This document shows, piece after piece, positions 34,719 to 44,103 of a stretch of DNA of 47,154 bases (the stretch's first letter is position 1; the number at the start of each line of letters is the position of its first letter). This stretch comes from Gammaproteobacteria bacterium (GTDB lineage: Bacteria; Pseudomonadota; Gammaproteobacteria; UBA1113). The stretch is from positions 1-47,154 of the forward strand of contig JAJFKH010000092.1 in NCBI GenBank assembly GCA_021773305.1, written 5' to 3'. The notes beneath the pieces were generated by a model. That model saw only the letters and a program-made list of their open reading frames with translations, was not told where the DNA came from and did not search any database. A program made the position numbers and the translations under genes.

Positions 34719-34737
34719 AGCTTAGTTGTACCCCAAC
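34705..34737 (-). promoter_or_regulatory. RNA hairpin enclosing the era stop and recO start
   Basis: GTTGGGGTAC and GTACCCCAAC are perfect 10-base complements around a 13-base loop. In the transcript the loop holds both the era UAA and the recO AUG. This could couple or restrict recO translation to ribosomes leaving era. Confidence 0.5.
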
Positions 34738-35612
34738 CCCTTAAGTAAATTATTGTCATCCGTCCACCCCTGTTTCACTTTAACCCAAAGCTGAAGGAAC
34801 ACTTTCATGCCAAATTGCTTTTCCATGGCTTTACGGGCGCTTTCACCAATTTTTTTCAACTGTCCACCGCCTTTACCAATGACAATTGCTTTTTGTCCAT
34901 CTCGTTCAACCAAGATTAATGCACTGATGTTAATGATTTTTTCTTCTCGCTTAAACTGTTGAATATCCACTGTGGCTGAATAGGGTAATTCATCACCTAA
35001 AAATAACATTAATTTTTCTCGGACCAATTCTGCTGCGATAAACCACTCACTGCGATCTGTTACCTGATCTTCTGGATAAAAATGTACACTCTCAAGAAGA
35101 TGGTTATTCAACTCACCTTTTAATAAATCCAAATACTCACCTTTAAGGGCGGAAAGTGGGATCATTGCAGCAAACTTTCGTTTATTCGCTAACTCCTGCA
35201 TCAATGGCAGCAACGCATCTCTAGAAGCCAGCTTATCAACTTTATTAATCACTAAAATCACTGGCAACCGAGTTTTGGCGAGTGCTTTTAACACTAAATC
35301 ATCTTCCTGAGTCCAACGCAGAGCATCCACCACAAAAATAATAATATCAACATCATTAATCACACCACGCACGGTTTTATTCATATAACGATTTAATGCT
35401 CGATGCTGCTTTTCATGTAATCCCGGGGTATCCACAAAAACAATTTGATTGTGACCTTCTGTCAGTACTCCGGTAATACGATGACGGGTAGTTTGTGCTT
35501 TGGGCGTTGTGATACTGACTTTTTGCCCTAATAATGCATTCAGTAACGTAGATTTACCGACGTTTGGTCGGCCAATAATGGCCGCAAAACCACAACGGGT
35601 TGTTTCGCTCAT
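34722..35612 (-). CDS. era: GTPase Era
   Basis: Era binds the 3' end of 16S rRNA and assists 30S maturation. It has 296 residues. G1 is GRPNVGKST, G3 is DTPGLHEK and G4 is NKVD (VINKVDKL). A C-terminal KH domain has VIGKGGGQLKKIGESARKAM. It lies 10 bases after rnc and 3 before recO in the standard operon order. Confidence 0.97.
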   Translation of the reverse strand: MSETTRCGFAAIIGRPNVGKSTLLNALLGQKVSITTPKAQTTRHRITGVLTEGHNQIVFVDTPGLHEKQHRALNRYMNKTVRGVINDVDIIIFVVDALRWTQEDDLVLKALAKTRLPVILVINKVDKLASRDALLPLMQELANKRKFAAMIPLSALKGEYLDLLKGELNNHLLESVHFYPEDQVTDRSEWFIAAELVREKLMLFLGDELPYSATVDIQQFKREEKIINISALILVERDGQKAIVIGKGGGQLKKIGESARKAMEKQFGMKVFLQLWVKVKQGWTDDNNLLKGLGYN

Positions 35613-35622
35613 AATGATACCT

Positions 35623-36297
35623 TCAATTTTTTACTGCAAGTTCATCCAATAACTGTTTTGCAGCTTGTTGTTCTGCTTTGCGTCGGCTAGAGCCAACACC
35701 GATGGCCGTAGTAGAGAGCTTCTCTACACGACACTCAATGGTAAAAGTTTGCTCGTGAGCTTCTCCCTGAATATTCGTGACGCTATATTCCGGTAATGAC
35801 AAGTGATGAGCTTGTAAATATTCCTGCAAACGCGTTTTCGGATCTTTTGGTACCATGACCGTTGTCACATCCGCACAACGAGAAGCAAACCACTTGGAAA
35901 CCAGCTGACGACAGGTGTCCATATCACTATCCAAATAGATAGCCGCAATAATCGCCTCTAGGGCATCGGCTAAAATGGATGAACGACGAAAGCCACCGCT
36001 CTTCATTTCACCCTGCCCCAACTTTAAATATTCACCCACATGTAGTTCTTTTGCCACTTCTGCTAAGGTATCTCCTTTTACCAGAGCCGCTCGCAATCGG
36101 CTTAATTCGCCCTCTTGAGCTTTTGGACATTGCTGAAACAATACCTCCGCCATGAGGAAGTTAATAATAGAATCACCTAAAAATTCTAGGCGTTCATTAT
36201 TTTTCAGTGTGACGCTGCGGTGGGTTAAGGCACGCTCCAACAAAGCTATATCGTTAAAGGTATACCCTAAATTTTTACACAGTCGCTTTGCATCCAT
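35623..36297 (-). CDS. rnc: Ribonuclease III
   Basis: A double-stranded-RNA endonuclease of 224 residues that processes rRNA precursors. The signature [14 protein letters not shown] carries the catalytic acidic residues, with a second site in [14 protein letters not shown]. The C-terminal double-stranded RNA-binding domain (about 155-222) ends in [16 protein letters not shown]. It follows the DUF4845 gene with no gap. E. coli RNase III represses its own mRNA by cleavage; no such hairpin is obvious here. Confidence 0.97.
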   Translation of the reverse strand: MDAKRLCKNLGYTFNDIALLERALTHRSVTLKNNERLEFLGDSIINFLMAEVLFQQCPKAQEGELSRLRAALVKGDTLAEVAKELHVGEYLKLGQGEMKSGGFRRSSILADALEAIIAAIYLDSDMDTCRQLVSKWFASRCADVTTVMVPKDPKTRLQEYLQAHHLSLPEYSVTNIQGEAHEQTFTIECRVEKLSTTAIGVGSSRRKAEQQAAKQLLDELAVKN

Positions 36298-36684
36298 TTA
36301 TTGCGCCTCAACGGTCACAATGTCGTCAAAACTCAATAACAAATCAGCATTGTAAAAAAGATGTTGCTGAACTTGATATACCACTTCTACCGTGTAGAGC
36401 CGTCCTTGTCGTTGCACAGTGACATGATCAAATGTTGCATGTTTCACATTATTAATACGAAACATCTTTCCGAGATAAATAAGCACATTTTGTTTGTTAA
36501 CTGATAATGTCTGCCCTTGTTTAATCACATTTTTAGACGACATTGCTTTTAATGCTTGCTTCACAGCTGTGTTTTCTAAATAAATAGGAAACACAATCCA
36601 AGCAATGTATAAAAATATTGAAAACAAAAATAAAAAAAACAAAAAAAATAATGTACCTGCACCTCGTTGCGTCCTAGCTAACAT
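36298..36684 (-). CDS. DUF4845 small membrane protein
   Basis: A 128-residue protein with one N-terminal membrane helix (about 11-35, LFFLFFLFLFSIFLYIAW) and a periplasmic alpha/beta domain. The family is typically encoded between lepB and rnc in gammaproteobacteria that lack the E. coli arrangement, and its function is unknown. The N-terminus MLARTQRGAG resembles a prepilin leader but lacks Glu5, so it is not counted as a pilin. Confidence 0.85.
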   Translation of the reverse strand: MLARTQRGAGTLFFLFFLFLFSIFLYIAWIVFPIYLENTAVKQALKAMSSKNVIKQGQTLSVNKQNVLIYLGKMFRINNVKHATFDHVTVQRQGRLYTVEVVYQVQQHLFYNADLLLSFDDIVTVEAQ

Positions 36685-36695
36685 TTAATCTCTCC

Positions 36696-37484
36696 CTAGC
36701 CATTAATTTTTTCACCCAATCTATCAAACCGGATCCAGTGCTTAAGATTATCCCAACTCATCCAAATAAATGATGCTTTGCCAATAATATTTTCTTCTGG
36801 TACAAACCCCCAATAGCGACTATCGTAACTATCATCACGATTATCTCCCATCACAAAATATTTTCCTTCGGGTACTTCTCGATTATAAAAATTATCGGGC
36901 GGTACGATAGGTCGTTGGTAAATGCCATGGGTCACCCCCAGAAAATCTTCCTTCAATTGCTTCACTTGCCAACTTTGCCCCTTATGATCGGAATCTTCGG
37001 CCAAGTCAACAAATTGCTGAGGTGCTTTTTCACCATTCACATAGAGAACTTTATTAATGTAACTCACACTATCTCCGGGGATCCCAATGACGCGTTTGAT
37101 ATAGTCAATTTTAGGATCGAGTGGCATACGAAACACCATGATATCCCCTCGGTGAGGCTCCTTGACTTCCAATATTTTTTTATGCCATACAGGCAATCGC
37201 AACCCGTAATGGTATTTATTCACCATGATGAAGTCTCCCACTAACAAGGTTGGTTCCAAAGAACCCGAGGGGATCCGAAAAGGCTCATAAAGGAAAGATC
37301 GAATAACAATCACTATCAAAAAAATAGGGAATAAAGATCGAGCATAGTCAATATGCCACGGTAGTTTTTCATCACCCTCTTTTTGGGCTGCTGTTTCATT
37401 TCGGCGACGCCACCAAAGTAAATCAAACAACCATACAATGCCTGTCACAACCGTACAAACAAATAAAATTAACTCAAAATCCAT
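36696..37484 (-). CDS. lepB: Signal peptidase I
   Basis: LepB removes signal peptides in the periplasm. It has 262 residues from the ATG at 37484, which has TTGGAGTGG upstream. The in-frame TTG at 37496 lies inside that ribosome site and is not used. Two N-terminal membrane helices precede the catalytic Ser75 (PSGSLEPTL) and Lys130 (YIKRVIGIPGD). The box GDNRDDSYDSRYWGFV is conserved. The residue after the catalytic Ser is Leu where E. coli has Met. It follows lepA. Confidence 0.96.
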   Translation of the reverse strand: MDFELILFVCTVVTGIVWLFDLLWWRRRNETAAQKEGDEKLPWHIDYARSLFPIFLIVIVIRSFLYEPFRIPSGSLEPTLLVGDFIMVNKYHYGLRLPVWHKKILEVKEPHRGDIMVFRMPLDPKIDYIKRVIGIPGDSVSYINKVLYVNGEKAPQQFVDLAEDSDHKGQSWQVKQLKEDFLGVTHGIYQRPIVPPDNFYNREVPEGKYFVMGDNRDDSYDSRYWGFVPEENIIGKASFIWMSWDNLKHWIRFDRLGEKING

Positions 37485-37496
37485 TAACCACTCCAA

Positions 37497-39302
37497 TCAT
37501 TTTTTCTTTTCTGACTTACCCACTTTCAGCACGGCTAAAAATGCCTCCTGAGGAATATCTACCCTACCTACTTTTTTCATACGCTTTTTGCCAGCTTTTT
37601 GCTTTTCTAGCAATTTTTTCTTTCGCGTAATATCACCACCATAACATTTAGCAGTCACATTTTTACGTAATGCCTTTACGGTCTGCCGAGCAATAATCTT
37701 GTTGCCAATAGCCGCTTGTATCGCCACATCAAACATTTGCCGAGGAATGAGTTCTTTCATTCGCTCAACCAATTCACGCCCCTGAAATTGTGCTTTATCA
37801 CGATGCACAATCAAGGCTAAAGCATCAACAGACTCACTGTTTATCAACACATCCAAGCGCACTAAATCCGCGGGTTGAAAACGCAAAAAAGAATAATCCA
37901 AAGAAGCAAAACCACGACTGACTGATTTTAAACGATCAAAAAAGTCTAGCACCACCTCATTCATAGGGATTTCATAGCTCAGAGAAATTTGATTTCCCAC
38001 ATAAAGCATTTTGGTTTGCACGCCACGTTTTTCCACACAAAGGTTAATCACGCTGCCTACATACTCTTGAGGCACCAAAATATTCGCTAAAACAATAGGT
38101 TCTCGCATCTCTTTAATAAAATTATTCGCTGGCAATTTCGTCGGATTATCAATTTCAAATTTCTCACCTTTTGTGCTTTCCACTTCATAAATAACCGTCG
38201 GCGCAGTGGTAATTAAATCTAAATTGTACTCTGTCTCCAAACGCTCTTGGGTAATTTCCATATGCAGCATACCCAAAAAACCACAGCGAAACCCAAAACC
38301 TAATGCCTCCGAAGACTCTGGCTCATAAAAAAGTGAAGCATCATTTAAAGATAATTTTGCCAACGCATCACGAAAATCTTCATAATCATCCGAACTCACC
38401 GGATACAAGCCAGCAAACACTTTAGGCTGCACTTGTTTAAAGCCTGGCAATTGCGTTGTTGCAGGTTGATGCAAATGGGTCAGGGTGTCCCCCACCGGAG
38501 CACCATTAATCTCTTTAATCCCCGCCACAACAAAACCCACTTCTCCAGCACTCAACATGTCTTTCGTCTCACGCTTTGGTGTAAAATGTCCTAAGCTCGT
38601 AACTTCATGGGACTTTCCTGTAGACATGACTTGTATTTTGTCTCTATGGCGAAGCACACCGTGTTTTACGCGCACTAAAGATACTACCCCCAGGTAACTA
38701 TCAAACCAAGAATCAATAATTAAGGCTTGTAATGGTGCTTTGGGATCGCCTTCGGGCGGTGGGATCTCTCGCACCAGGGCTTCCAATAAATCTTCAATAC
38801 CCAGTCCTGTCTTTGCACTGACTTGTAATGCATCTTGAGCCTCAATACCAATGATTTCTTCAATTTCAATAGCAATGCGCTCAGGCTCTGCTTGAGGTAA
38901 ATCCACTTTATTCAGCACGGGAAGCACTTCCAACCCTTGCTCGATAGCGGTGTAACAAACCGCAACGGTTTGCGCTTCGACGCCTTGCGCCGCATCAACC
39001 ACTAACAACGCACCTTCACAGGCAGCCAGTGAACGAGACACTTCGTAGGAAAAATCCACATGCCCTGGAGTGTCGATAAAATTGAGCTGATAAATTAAGC
39101 CATCTTTTGCCTTGTAGTGAAGGGTCACACTTTGAGCTTTGATAGTAATACCTCGTTCCCGTTCAATATCCATGGAATCGAGCACTTGGCTTGCCATTTC
39201 TCGCTCACTCAAACCACCACAATATTGGATAAAACGATCGGACAAGGTGGACTTCCCATGGTCAATATGGGCAATAATAGAAAAATTACGTATGTTTTGC
39301 AT
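37497..39302 (-). CDS. lepA: Elongation factor 4 (LepA)
   Basis: A ribosomal GTPase of 601 residues that promotes back-translocation and 30S biogenesis. G1 is [10 protein letters not shown]3 is DTPGHVDF and G4 is NKVDLP. The LepA-specific C-terminal domain contains [20 protein letters not shown]. Upstream is rpoE, with 109 bases between and none of the rse genes that commonly lie there. That gap shows a -10-like TATAAA stretch but no clear terminator. Confidence 0.98.
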   Translation of the reverse strand: MQNIRNFSIIAHIDHGKSTLSDRFIQYCGGLSEREMASQVLDSMDIERERGITIKAQSVTLHYKAKDGLIYQLNFIDTPGHVDFSYEVSRSLAACEGALLVVDAAQGVEAQTVAVCYTAIEQGLEVLPVLNKVDLPQAEPERIAIEIEEIIGIEAQDALQVSAKTGLGIEDLLEALVREIPPPEGDPKAPLQALIIDSWFDSYLGVVSLVRVKHGVLRHRDKIQVMSTGKSHEVTSLGHFTPKRETKDMLSAGEVGFVVAGIKEINGAPVGDTLTHLHQPATTQLPGFKQVQPKVFAGLYPVSSDDYEDFRDALAKLSLNDASLFYEPESSEALGFGFRCGFLGMLHMEITQERLETEYNLDLITTAPTVIYEVESTKGEKFEIDNPTKLPANNFIKEMREPIVLANILVPQEYVGSVINLCVEKRGVQTKMLYVGNQISLSYEIPMNEVVLDFFDRLKSVSRGFASLDYSFLRFQPADLVRLDVLINSESVDALALIVHRDKAQFQGRELVERMKELIPRQMFDVAIQAAIGNKIIARQTVKALRKNVTAKCYGGDITRKKKLLEKQKAGKKRMKKVGRVDIPQEAFLAVLKVGKSEKKK

Positions 39303-39411
39303 GTTTTTTGCGCAAATCCCTCAAAAGCAATAGCCTGAATTTTATACTATTTAGGGCCAAGTTGCGAGAAAATTTAGTTTTTCCCAAAAATCCCTAGGAA
39401 AACGTAGGAAG

Positions 39412-39996
39412 TTAACAAGACAAATGAGAATCGATAGTCTCGTTAATCGCTTCCCTTGCACGAAATATTCGCGAACGAACCGTGCCAACAGGACATTGCA
39501 AAACCTCAGCAATCTCTTCATAACTCATTTCATCAAACTCACGCAACACAAAAGCCATGCGTAATTCATCAGGCAATGCATTCACAGCCTCCAAGATCAC
39601 TTCTTCAAGTTCATCGCGTAGCAGTGTATTTTCCGGAGTTTCGATGGTTTTTATCAGGGTTTGTCCTAGCACATTCTCTGTGAAATCCACGTCAATGTCT
39701 AACAAGGGCGGGCGCCGCTTAGTAAAAATCAAGTAGTTTTTGGCAGTATTGATAGCAATTCGGTACAGCCATGTATAAAATTCACTTTCTTCACGAAAAT
39801 TAGGCATAGCAAGATAAGCCTTGATAAAGGTTTCTTGAACCAAATCTAACGCTTCACTACGATCTGACACATAGCGAGCTACCAGCTGCAGCACTTTGCC
39901 CTGATATTTCTTTACCAAATGATCAAATGCGTATTGGTTCCCTTTCTGAACCAATTTCACCAGTTTAAGATCTATCGCATTGTTTTCCTTGGTCAC
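39412..39996 (-). CDS. rpoE: RpoE/AlgU-family extracytoplasmic sigma factor
   Basis: A 194-residue group 4 sigma factor for envelope stress. Region 2 has AFDHLVKKYQGKV and DLVQETFIKAYLA; region 4 has LPDELRMAFVLREFDEMSYE followed by CPVGTVRSRIFRARE. The start is GTG, supported by GAGGAAC upstream, overlapping the ygfX stop (GTGA). In E. coli and Pseudomonas the anti-sigma gene (rseA/mucA) follows directly; here lepA follows, so control must come from elsewhere. Confidence 0.95.
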   Translation of the reverse strand: MTKENNAIDLKLVKLVQKGNQYAFDHLVKKYQGKVLQLVARYVSDRSEALDLVQETFIKAYLAMPNFREESEFYTWLYRIAINTAKNYLIFTKRRPPLLDIDVDFTENVLGQTLIKTIETPENTLLRDELEEVILEAVNALPDELRMAFVLREFDEMSYEEIAEVLQCPVGTVRSRIFRAREAINETIDSHLSC

Positions 39997-40424
39997 TCGT
40001 TCCTCAGTCGTTTATAGCGCAATAATAACCGTTTCAAATCAATAAAGTTATTTTCTTCTAATGCATCAATGAATATAATAACTGAATTGCACCGCCCCCT
40101 CTTCTTAAAGTTTAGCAAGACAAAAAAATTGCTCATAATAGAATTGTCTTTTATTTGTAAAAAACAATGATTTCCCTTGTTATCCCAACTCTGCCACTGC
40201 CCAGATTGCTCATCCCAAGCAATTTTGGCCATCGCACGAGGATGAATGCGAAAAACATGGAAAATTAATGTTCTATAATAGGCAAATAAAATCACAGGAA
40301 CTAGCACAATAGAAAAGCTTCGATCCAAATACAGTACCAAATTCATCCCAGCGCCCAGATAAAGCAAAGAAAAAATCCCAAAAGCGATAAAGCTACGCTT
40401 TAGTATGAGCGGTGTTGAGAGCAT
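39993..40424 (-). CDS. ygfX: YgfX-family membrane protein
   Basis: A 143-residue protein with two N-terminal membrane helices (about 10-30 and 36-54) and a cytoplasmic domain containing GQWQSWDNKG and the C-terminal FIDALEENNFIDLKRLLLRY typical of YgfX (CptA). In E. coli ygfX is beside sdhE, and CptA has been reported to inhibit cytoskeleton polymerisation. It overlaps the sdhE end by 32 bases and the rpoE start by 4. Confidence 0.75.
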   Translation of the reverse strand: MLSTPLILKRSFIAFGIFSLLYLGAGMNLVLYLDRSFSIVLVPVILFAYYRTLIFHVFRIHPRAMAKIAWDEQSGQWQSWDNKGNHCFLQIKDNSIMSNFFVLLNFKKRGRCNSVIIFIDALEENNFIDLKRLLLRYKRLRNE

Positions 40425-40662
40425 GCTGACGGATGCCAGTGACTAATTGCTGATAGGCTTCTTCTTCTGGTTCTCCATTTCCCATTAACCATGCATATAA
40501 CTGCGGATCTGGCAGCTGTAAAAAATCCTCGAAACTTTCCTGAATATCCTCAGACAGCGTTGGATAAATTTCCTCTAAAAAAGGAATTAATAGCAAATCT
40601 AATTCCAACATGCCTCGTCGGCACTGCCAATAGAGTCGTTCCTTTTGCTTTTCCTCTGCCAC
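40393..40662 (-). CDS. sdhE: FAD assembly factor SdhE
   Basis: SdhE promotes covalent flavinylation of succinate dehydrogenase. It has 89 residues from the GTG at 40662, which is 5 bases after AGGAG. A GTG two codons earlier overlaps the SD and is less likely. The signature RLYWQCRRGMLELDLLL contains the conserved RRGM(L)E motif, and the E. coli protein is similar in length. The 158-base gap upstream holds the second copy of a short dispersed repeat and no gene. Confidence 0.92.
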   Translation of the reverse strand: MAEEKQKERLYWQCRRGMLELDLLLIPFLEEIYPTLSEDIQESFEDFLQLPDPQLYAWLMGNGEPEEEAYQQLVTGIRQHALNTAHTKA

Positions 40663-40800
40663 AGTCACTCCTGATGTAATTTACAATGCATAAAAAATTT
40701 AACAATTAAATAAAGAAAAAGCAAGGGGTTTGTTCATATTCTTGTAATTGAGCAATTTCTATGACACACACCACAAAAATAGTTCGAAATAAGTCGCAAG

Positions 40801-40822
40801 CTTTTTGTTCAAAGATAAATGC
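40801..40822 (+). repeat. Dispersed short repeat, copy 2
   Basis: CTTTTTGTTCAAAGATAAATGC matches 7156-7177 at 21 of 22 positions. Flanking GTCGCA / TGCGAC bases could place it in the loop of a short hairpin just beyond the stop codon of the minus-strand gene. Confidence 0.5.
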
Positions 40823-40826
40823 GACA

Positions 40827-41123
40827 TTAGGAAGCAGATTTTGGGTGTGACGCGCTTGCTACTTTATCAAAAACAGCTTGTATTTTTTTATTTTTCCAAG
40901 TCACATGTCGATACAACCCTATTGCCACTAGCGTAGGTGCTAATTCTTCAATGATAGACATGGCGCTCTCTTTCTCTTCATCGCTAGCCGTTTCAGACTC
41001 TAATATATTGGCATTTGCTAATACAGCAGCAACTGATCCTTTACGAGCTTGTATTCCGTCTATTTCAAGGGCATTAACATCATCTGACAAGATATCTTCT
41101 GGTCTAACCCCTTTATGACTCAT
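40827..41123 (-). CDS. Hypothetical protein, small and soluble
   Basis: I do not recognise this 98-residue protein. The ATG at 41123 has GGGGGGAT upstream; an in-frame ATG at 41144 is less well placed. It is acidic in the first two thirds and basic near the C-terminus (TWKNKKIQAVFDKV). It has no signal peptide or membrane helix. A helical segment EEKESAMSIIEELAPTLVAI is the most regular part. It stands alone between sdhE and the gene at 41210. Confidence 0.6.
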   Translation of the reverse strand: MSHKGVRPEDILSDDVNALEIDGIQARKGSVAAVLANANILESETASDEEKESAMSIIEELAPTLVAIGLYRHVTWKNKKIQAVFDKVASASHPKSAS

Positions 41124-41209
41124 AATCTTATCCCCCCAAGTCACTACATATGTGAGAAAAATCTTAGCGTATTCAAGTATAACTTATAACATGCAAAATG
41201 ATACTATTT

Positions 41210-42046
41210 TCAGCCTCTAGGTGGATAAGGCCTAGGCACCGGCCTGTGAGCAAGTTCCGCCTGATGTACATTTTCAATGCGTAGCTCTATGATGGCTTCT
41301 GCTGCCTGATCCAATACGTCACAAAGATGGCTTTGAGACCAAACTTTCAACTTAGGTGCAGACAAATAGTTCCAGACTGCGATAGGATGCACACCTAATC
41401 GTTGACTCCCTTGCTGGAATAACTGCCTAAATTCTCTATTCGTTAATTCTGCTGTCAGTAGAATATGATGCTTTCCTAACTGTTGGCGCAATTGCTTTTC
41501 CGCTCTCGGATTAATGCTTTGAATCACTTTTTTAAAGTCATTCAAACTTGGCGGGCGATGCACCTTTAGGTGCGCTTTTTGGGCATATTCCCAAACCAAC
41601 GCATGAAATTCTTCAATATATTCTGAAGCAATATAATGCTCATAAATATACTCTAAAATCTCATGAAGACTCGGAATATGTTCTGGATATTTACTATATT
41701 GATTGCGGAGACTAAGAATATTTTTTAACGTGTAAGTAATCGTATCGATAATATCTTGGCAAGTGACTTTAAGAAAAAAACGCTGCTTGACCGCACCATG
41801 TTGGTTTGCCGCTTGTACCGTCAATAAATACTGTACTGGATGTGCAACCTTAGGCGAAATTCCTGAAATAATACCCGTTTTTTCTTGTATTTTTAACCAT
41901 TTTGGACAGTTTTCACTGAGAGAAAAAATCAAATCTTCATCTAAAGGGGAAAAGCCATTACGCACACTAAAACGAAAAAATTGCTGCATTTTTACCGTTC
42001 TTGATTTGAGTAAATTGATGATAACAGGCTCTAAATGACGTACCAT
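41210..42046 (-). CDS. Hypothetical protein with an Ig/cadherin-like (He_PIG-type) domain
   Basis: A 278-residue protein. Residues about 25-95 show the pattern of putative Ig (He_PIG) domains: FSLSENCPKWLKIQEKTGI, then SGISP, then QYLLTVQAANQHGAVKQRF. These domains are normally on secreted or surface proteins, yet no signal peptide is present. The remaining 180 residues are helical and charged, ending in a proline/arginine tail (RPVPRPYPPRG). The function is unknown; a secreted protein using a leaderless route is one possibility. It is divergent from ygfZ. Confidence 0.6.
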   Translation of the reverse strand: MVRHLEPVIINLLKSRTVKMQQFFRFSVRNGFSPLDEDLIFSLSENCPKWLKIQEKTGIISGISPKVAHPVQYLLTVQAANQHGAVKQRFFLKVTCQDIIDTITYTLKNILSLRNQYSKYPEHIPSLHEILEYIYEHYIASEYIEEFHALVWEYAQKAHLKVHRPPSLNDFKKVIQSINPRAEKQLRQQLGKHHILLTAELTNREFRQLFQQGSQRLGVHPIAVWNYLSAPKLKVWSQSHLCDVLDQAAEAIIELRIENVHQAELAHRPVPRPYPPRG

Positions 42047-42154
42047 ATGACCAACAATCCTTAGCTATTTTGCTCGAAAATCATTTTACTATACTTTTCT
42101 CCCCTTTTCATGCACAGTACCGGGATTATGTTATATTTTATTAAAGGACAATGC

Positions 42155-43054
42155 ATGCTTACTGAACATTGTTTTGCCATACTTCAATCCCAAGGACTCA
42201 TCAAAGTCCAAGGCCCCGATGCTAAAAAATTTCTTCAAGGACAACTTAGTTGTGATATGGAAGCCATTACTCCTGAACAATCTGGGCTAGCCGTCCATTG
42301 TAACTTAAAAGGCCGGATCATAGGCAGCTTTCGTGTTTGGTTGTGGGATCAGACATATTACTTGAGTGCTCCGCTTTCAACTCTGCAATCAAGCCTGGAT
42401 GCACTCAAAAAGTATGCTATTTTTTCTCAAGTGGAGATCCTTCAAGAAGAAAGTATTATGCAGCAAATCATCTGTGGAAATGACAGAATCCTTGATAGTA
42501 TTGAAATCCCTTTAGAAACGAACCAAAATGCATATAACGATCATATGCTGCTAACAAAAATTCCCGGGGATATATCCTGTTATCATGCATTACACTCTAT
42601 AGACAGCCCAATACCTCTGCCAACACATACTGAGATTTCAGAAACCGCAATAGCATTACAATCTATTCGAGCAGGCATTGCCACCATCACCGCCGCAACC
42701 CAAGAAAAATTTACCCCCCATGCCTTGAATATGCAATATACTGGCGCTATCAGCTTTACCAAGGGATGTTACACCGGCCAAGAAATCGTGGCTAGGATGC
42801 AATATTTAGGAAAGCTCAAAGAACATTTATATCACGTTGGATTTTCGACAAGCCAAGCACCTGCTATTGGAGAAACCTTAATTTCATCAGAAAAAAAAGC
42901 GGTGGGTCATATTATTAATTACTGTCAAACTGCGGAAGATCAGTACGAATGCCTCGCTGTCATTAAGAAAAAAAATATTAACGATGTCTATGTGGAACGA
43001 GAAGGTTTGATAATGGTGAGTTTGTTACCTCTTCCCTATGAGATATCCTCGTAG
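42155..43054 (+). CDS. ygfZ: Folate-binding Fe-S cluster maturation protein YgfZ
   Basis: A 299-residue YgfZ/GcvT-like protein that supports repair or assembly of Fe-S enzymes with tetrahydrofolate. The hallmark KGCYTGQE holds the conserved cysteine. The N-terminal part has VQGPDAKKFLQGQLSCDM. The ATG at 42155 is chosen because AAAGGA lies 6 bases before it; in-frame starts at 42110 and 42128 lack such sites. Confidence 0.93.
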   Translation: MLTEHCFAILQSQGLIKVQGPDAKKFLQGQLSCDMEAITPEQSGLAVHCNLKGRIIGSFRVWLWDQTYYLSAPLSTLQSSLDALKKYAIFSQVEILQEESIMQQIICGNDRILDSIEIPLETNQNAYNDHMLLTKIPGDISCYHALHSIDSPIPLPTHTEISETAIALQSIRAGIATITAATQEKFTPHALNMQYTGAISFTKGCYTGQEIVARMQYLGKLKEHLYHVGFSTSQAPAIGETLISSEKKAVGHIINYCQTAEDQYECLAVIKKKNINDVYVEREGLIMVSLLPLPYEISS

Positions 43055-43187
43055 CAGTTGAGCGAATTTTTACCTGCACTAAGTATGGCTGTTACAGCTT
43101 GTTACAATTCAGTGGCTTTTTATCAGTACAAAAGATAAATAATTTTGCTATTATTTGCAGAGTTCGGAAAATAAAGGAAAGAAAAGC

Positions 43188-44078
43188 ATGAACTACTACT
43201 TAAACCAAACCCAAAATCTCTTGAACTTGCTTAACGAAACCGAGCGGGATCGATGTTGGGAAATTCTCAGCTTTGTTATCGCGGGCGATTTTAAAAAACT
43301 TCCTGGTTATCTCACTGACAATGAAGAAAAAGCGCTGAAGGGACTACAAGAAATTCATAAAAAAAATGAATTAAAAGATCATAGCAGAGTCCAAATCAAC
43401 CAAAGTGCAGCAGTTAGAGATGCTGACAAAATTCACGAACACTCCCGACTAGAAATGAATCTATTCCTACGGCAAGATATCTTACACTATGCCATCAAAC
43501 GAACAGACAAAAAACTTCAGCAAGAAGAAAGCCCACTCAAGGAACCTGCTCGTATTAAATTACAAAATGAAAGGCATATGTTTAACGCATGCTGGAAAAA
43601 CTTAGAACATGCTCGCAACGATTACAAGGAATTTAGAAAAACAACCTTTCGCGGTAAAGTGGCATGGAAATCAATCATTGCTAGTGGTGCAGTGGCATCT
43701 GCCGCAATTGGACTCTGTCTCGTAGCTACTATGATACCACCCCTCGGTCTAAGTTTAATTCCTCTGGGTCTATTATACGGCGCTGGGGCTGGACTCGTAG
43801 GTGGCTATTTAATAAAAGCAATAACAAAGCCTTTCCACACAATACTAATGAAAAGAAGTACCCGGAAATTAGGAAAACAGGTTTCAGAGAAGTTAAGTAA
43901 ATTCTCACAGAAACTTAATGACAACCCCGGTCAAGTCGAAGACAAAGCACTACAACTTGCAACCTTACAGGCCACTAGAAAATTTGGATTTTTTGGTAAC
44001 CGTCACTGGAACCATAATGCAAACAAAGTAGAAATCCCCGAAATCCCTCATATACAATTACCAGCACCCACAGGGTAA
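43188..44078 (+). CDS. Hypothetical protein with a central membrane hairpin, effector-like
   Basis: I do not recognise this 296-residue protein. The ATG at 43188 follows AAAGGAAAG; an in-frame ATG at 43155 does not. The N-terminal 155 residues are helical and charged. Two adjacent hydrophobic helices (about 162-181 and 184-210, glycine/alanine rich) form a hairpin. The C-terminal 85 residues are basic then proline-rich (EIPEIPHIQLPAPTG). A TGCTATTAT extended -10 lies at 43146-43154. Internal hairpins of this kind occur in translocated effectors of intracellular bacteria, but nothing here proves it. Confidence 0.65.
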   Translation: MNYYLNQTQNLLNLLNETERDRCWEILSFVIAGDFKKLPGYLTDNEEKALKGLQEIHKKNELKDHSRVQINQSAAVRDADKIHEHSRLEMNLFLRQDILHYAIKRTDKKLQQEESPLKEPARIKLQNERHMFNACWKNLEHARNDYKEFRKTTFRGKVAWKSIIASGAVASAAIGLCLVATMIPPLGLSLIPLGLLYGAGAGLVGGYLIKAITKPFHTILMKRSTRKLGKQVSEKLSKFSQKLNDNPGQVEDKALQLATLQATRKFGFFGNRHWNHNANKVEIPEIPHIQLPAPTG

Positions 44079-44103
44079 GTAAAATATAGTCATTCTTAGC
44101 ACA

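Noticed and set aside
36298-36684. DUF4845 protein as an eleventh pilin-like protein
   Set aside because: A leader-like QRG is present, but no Glu5, and it belongs to the conserved lepB-rnc neighbourhood.
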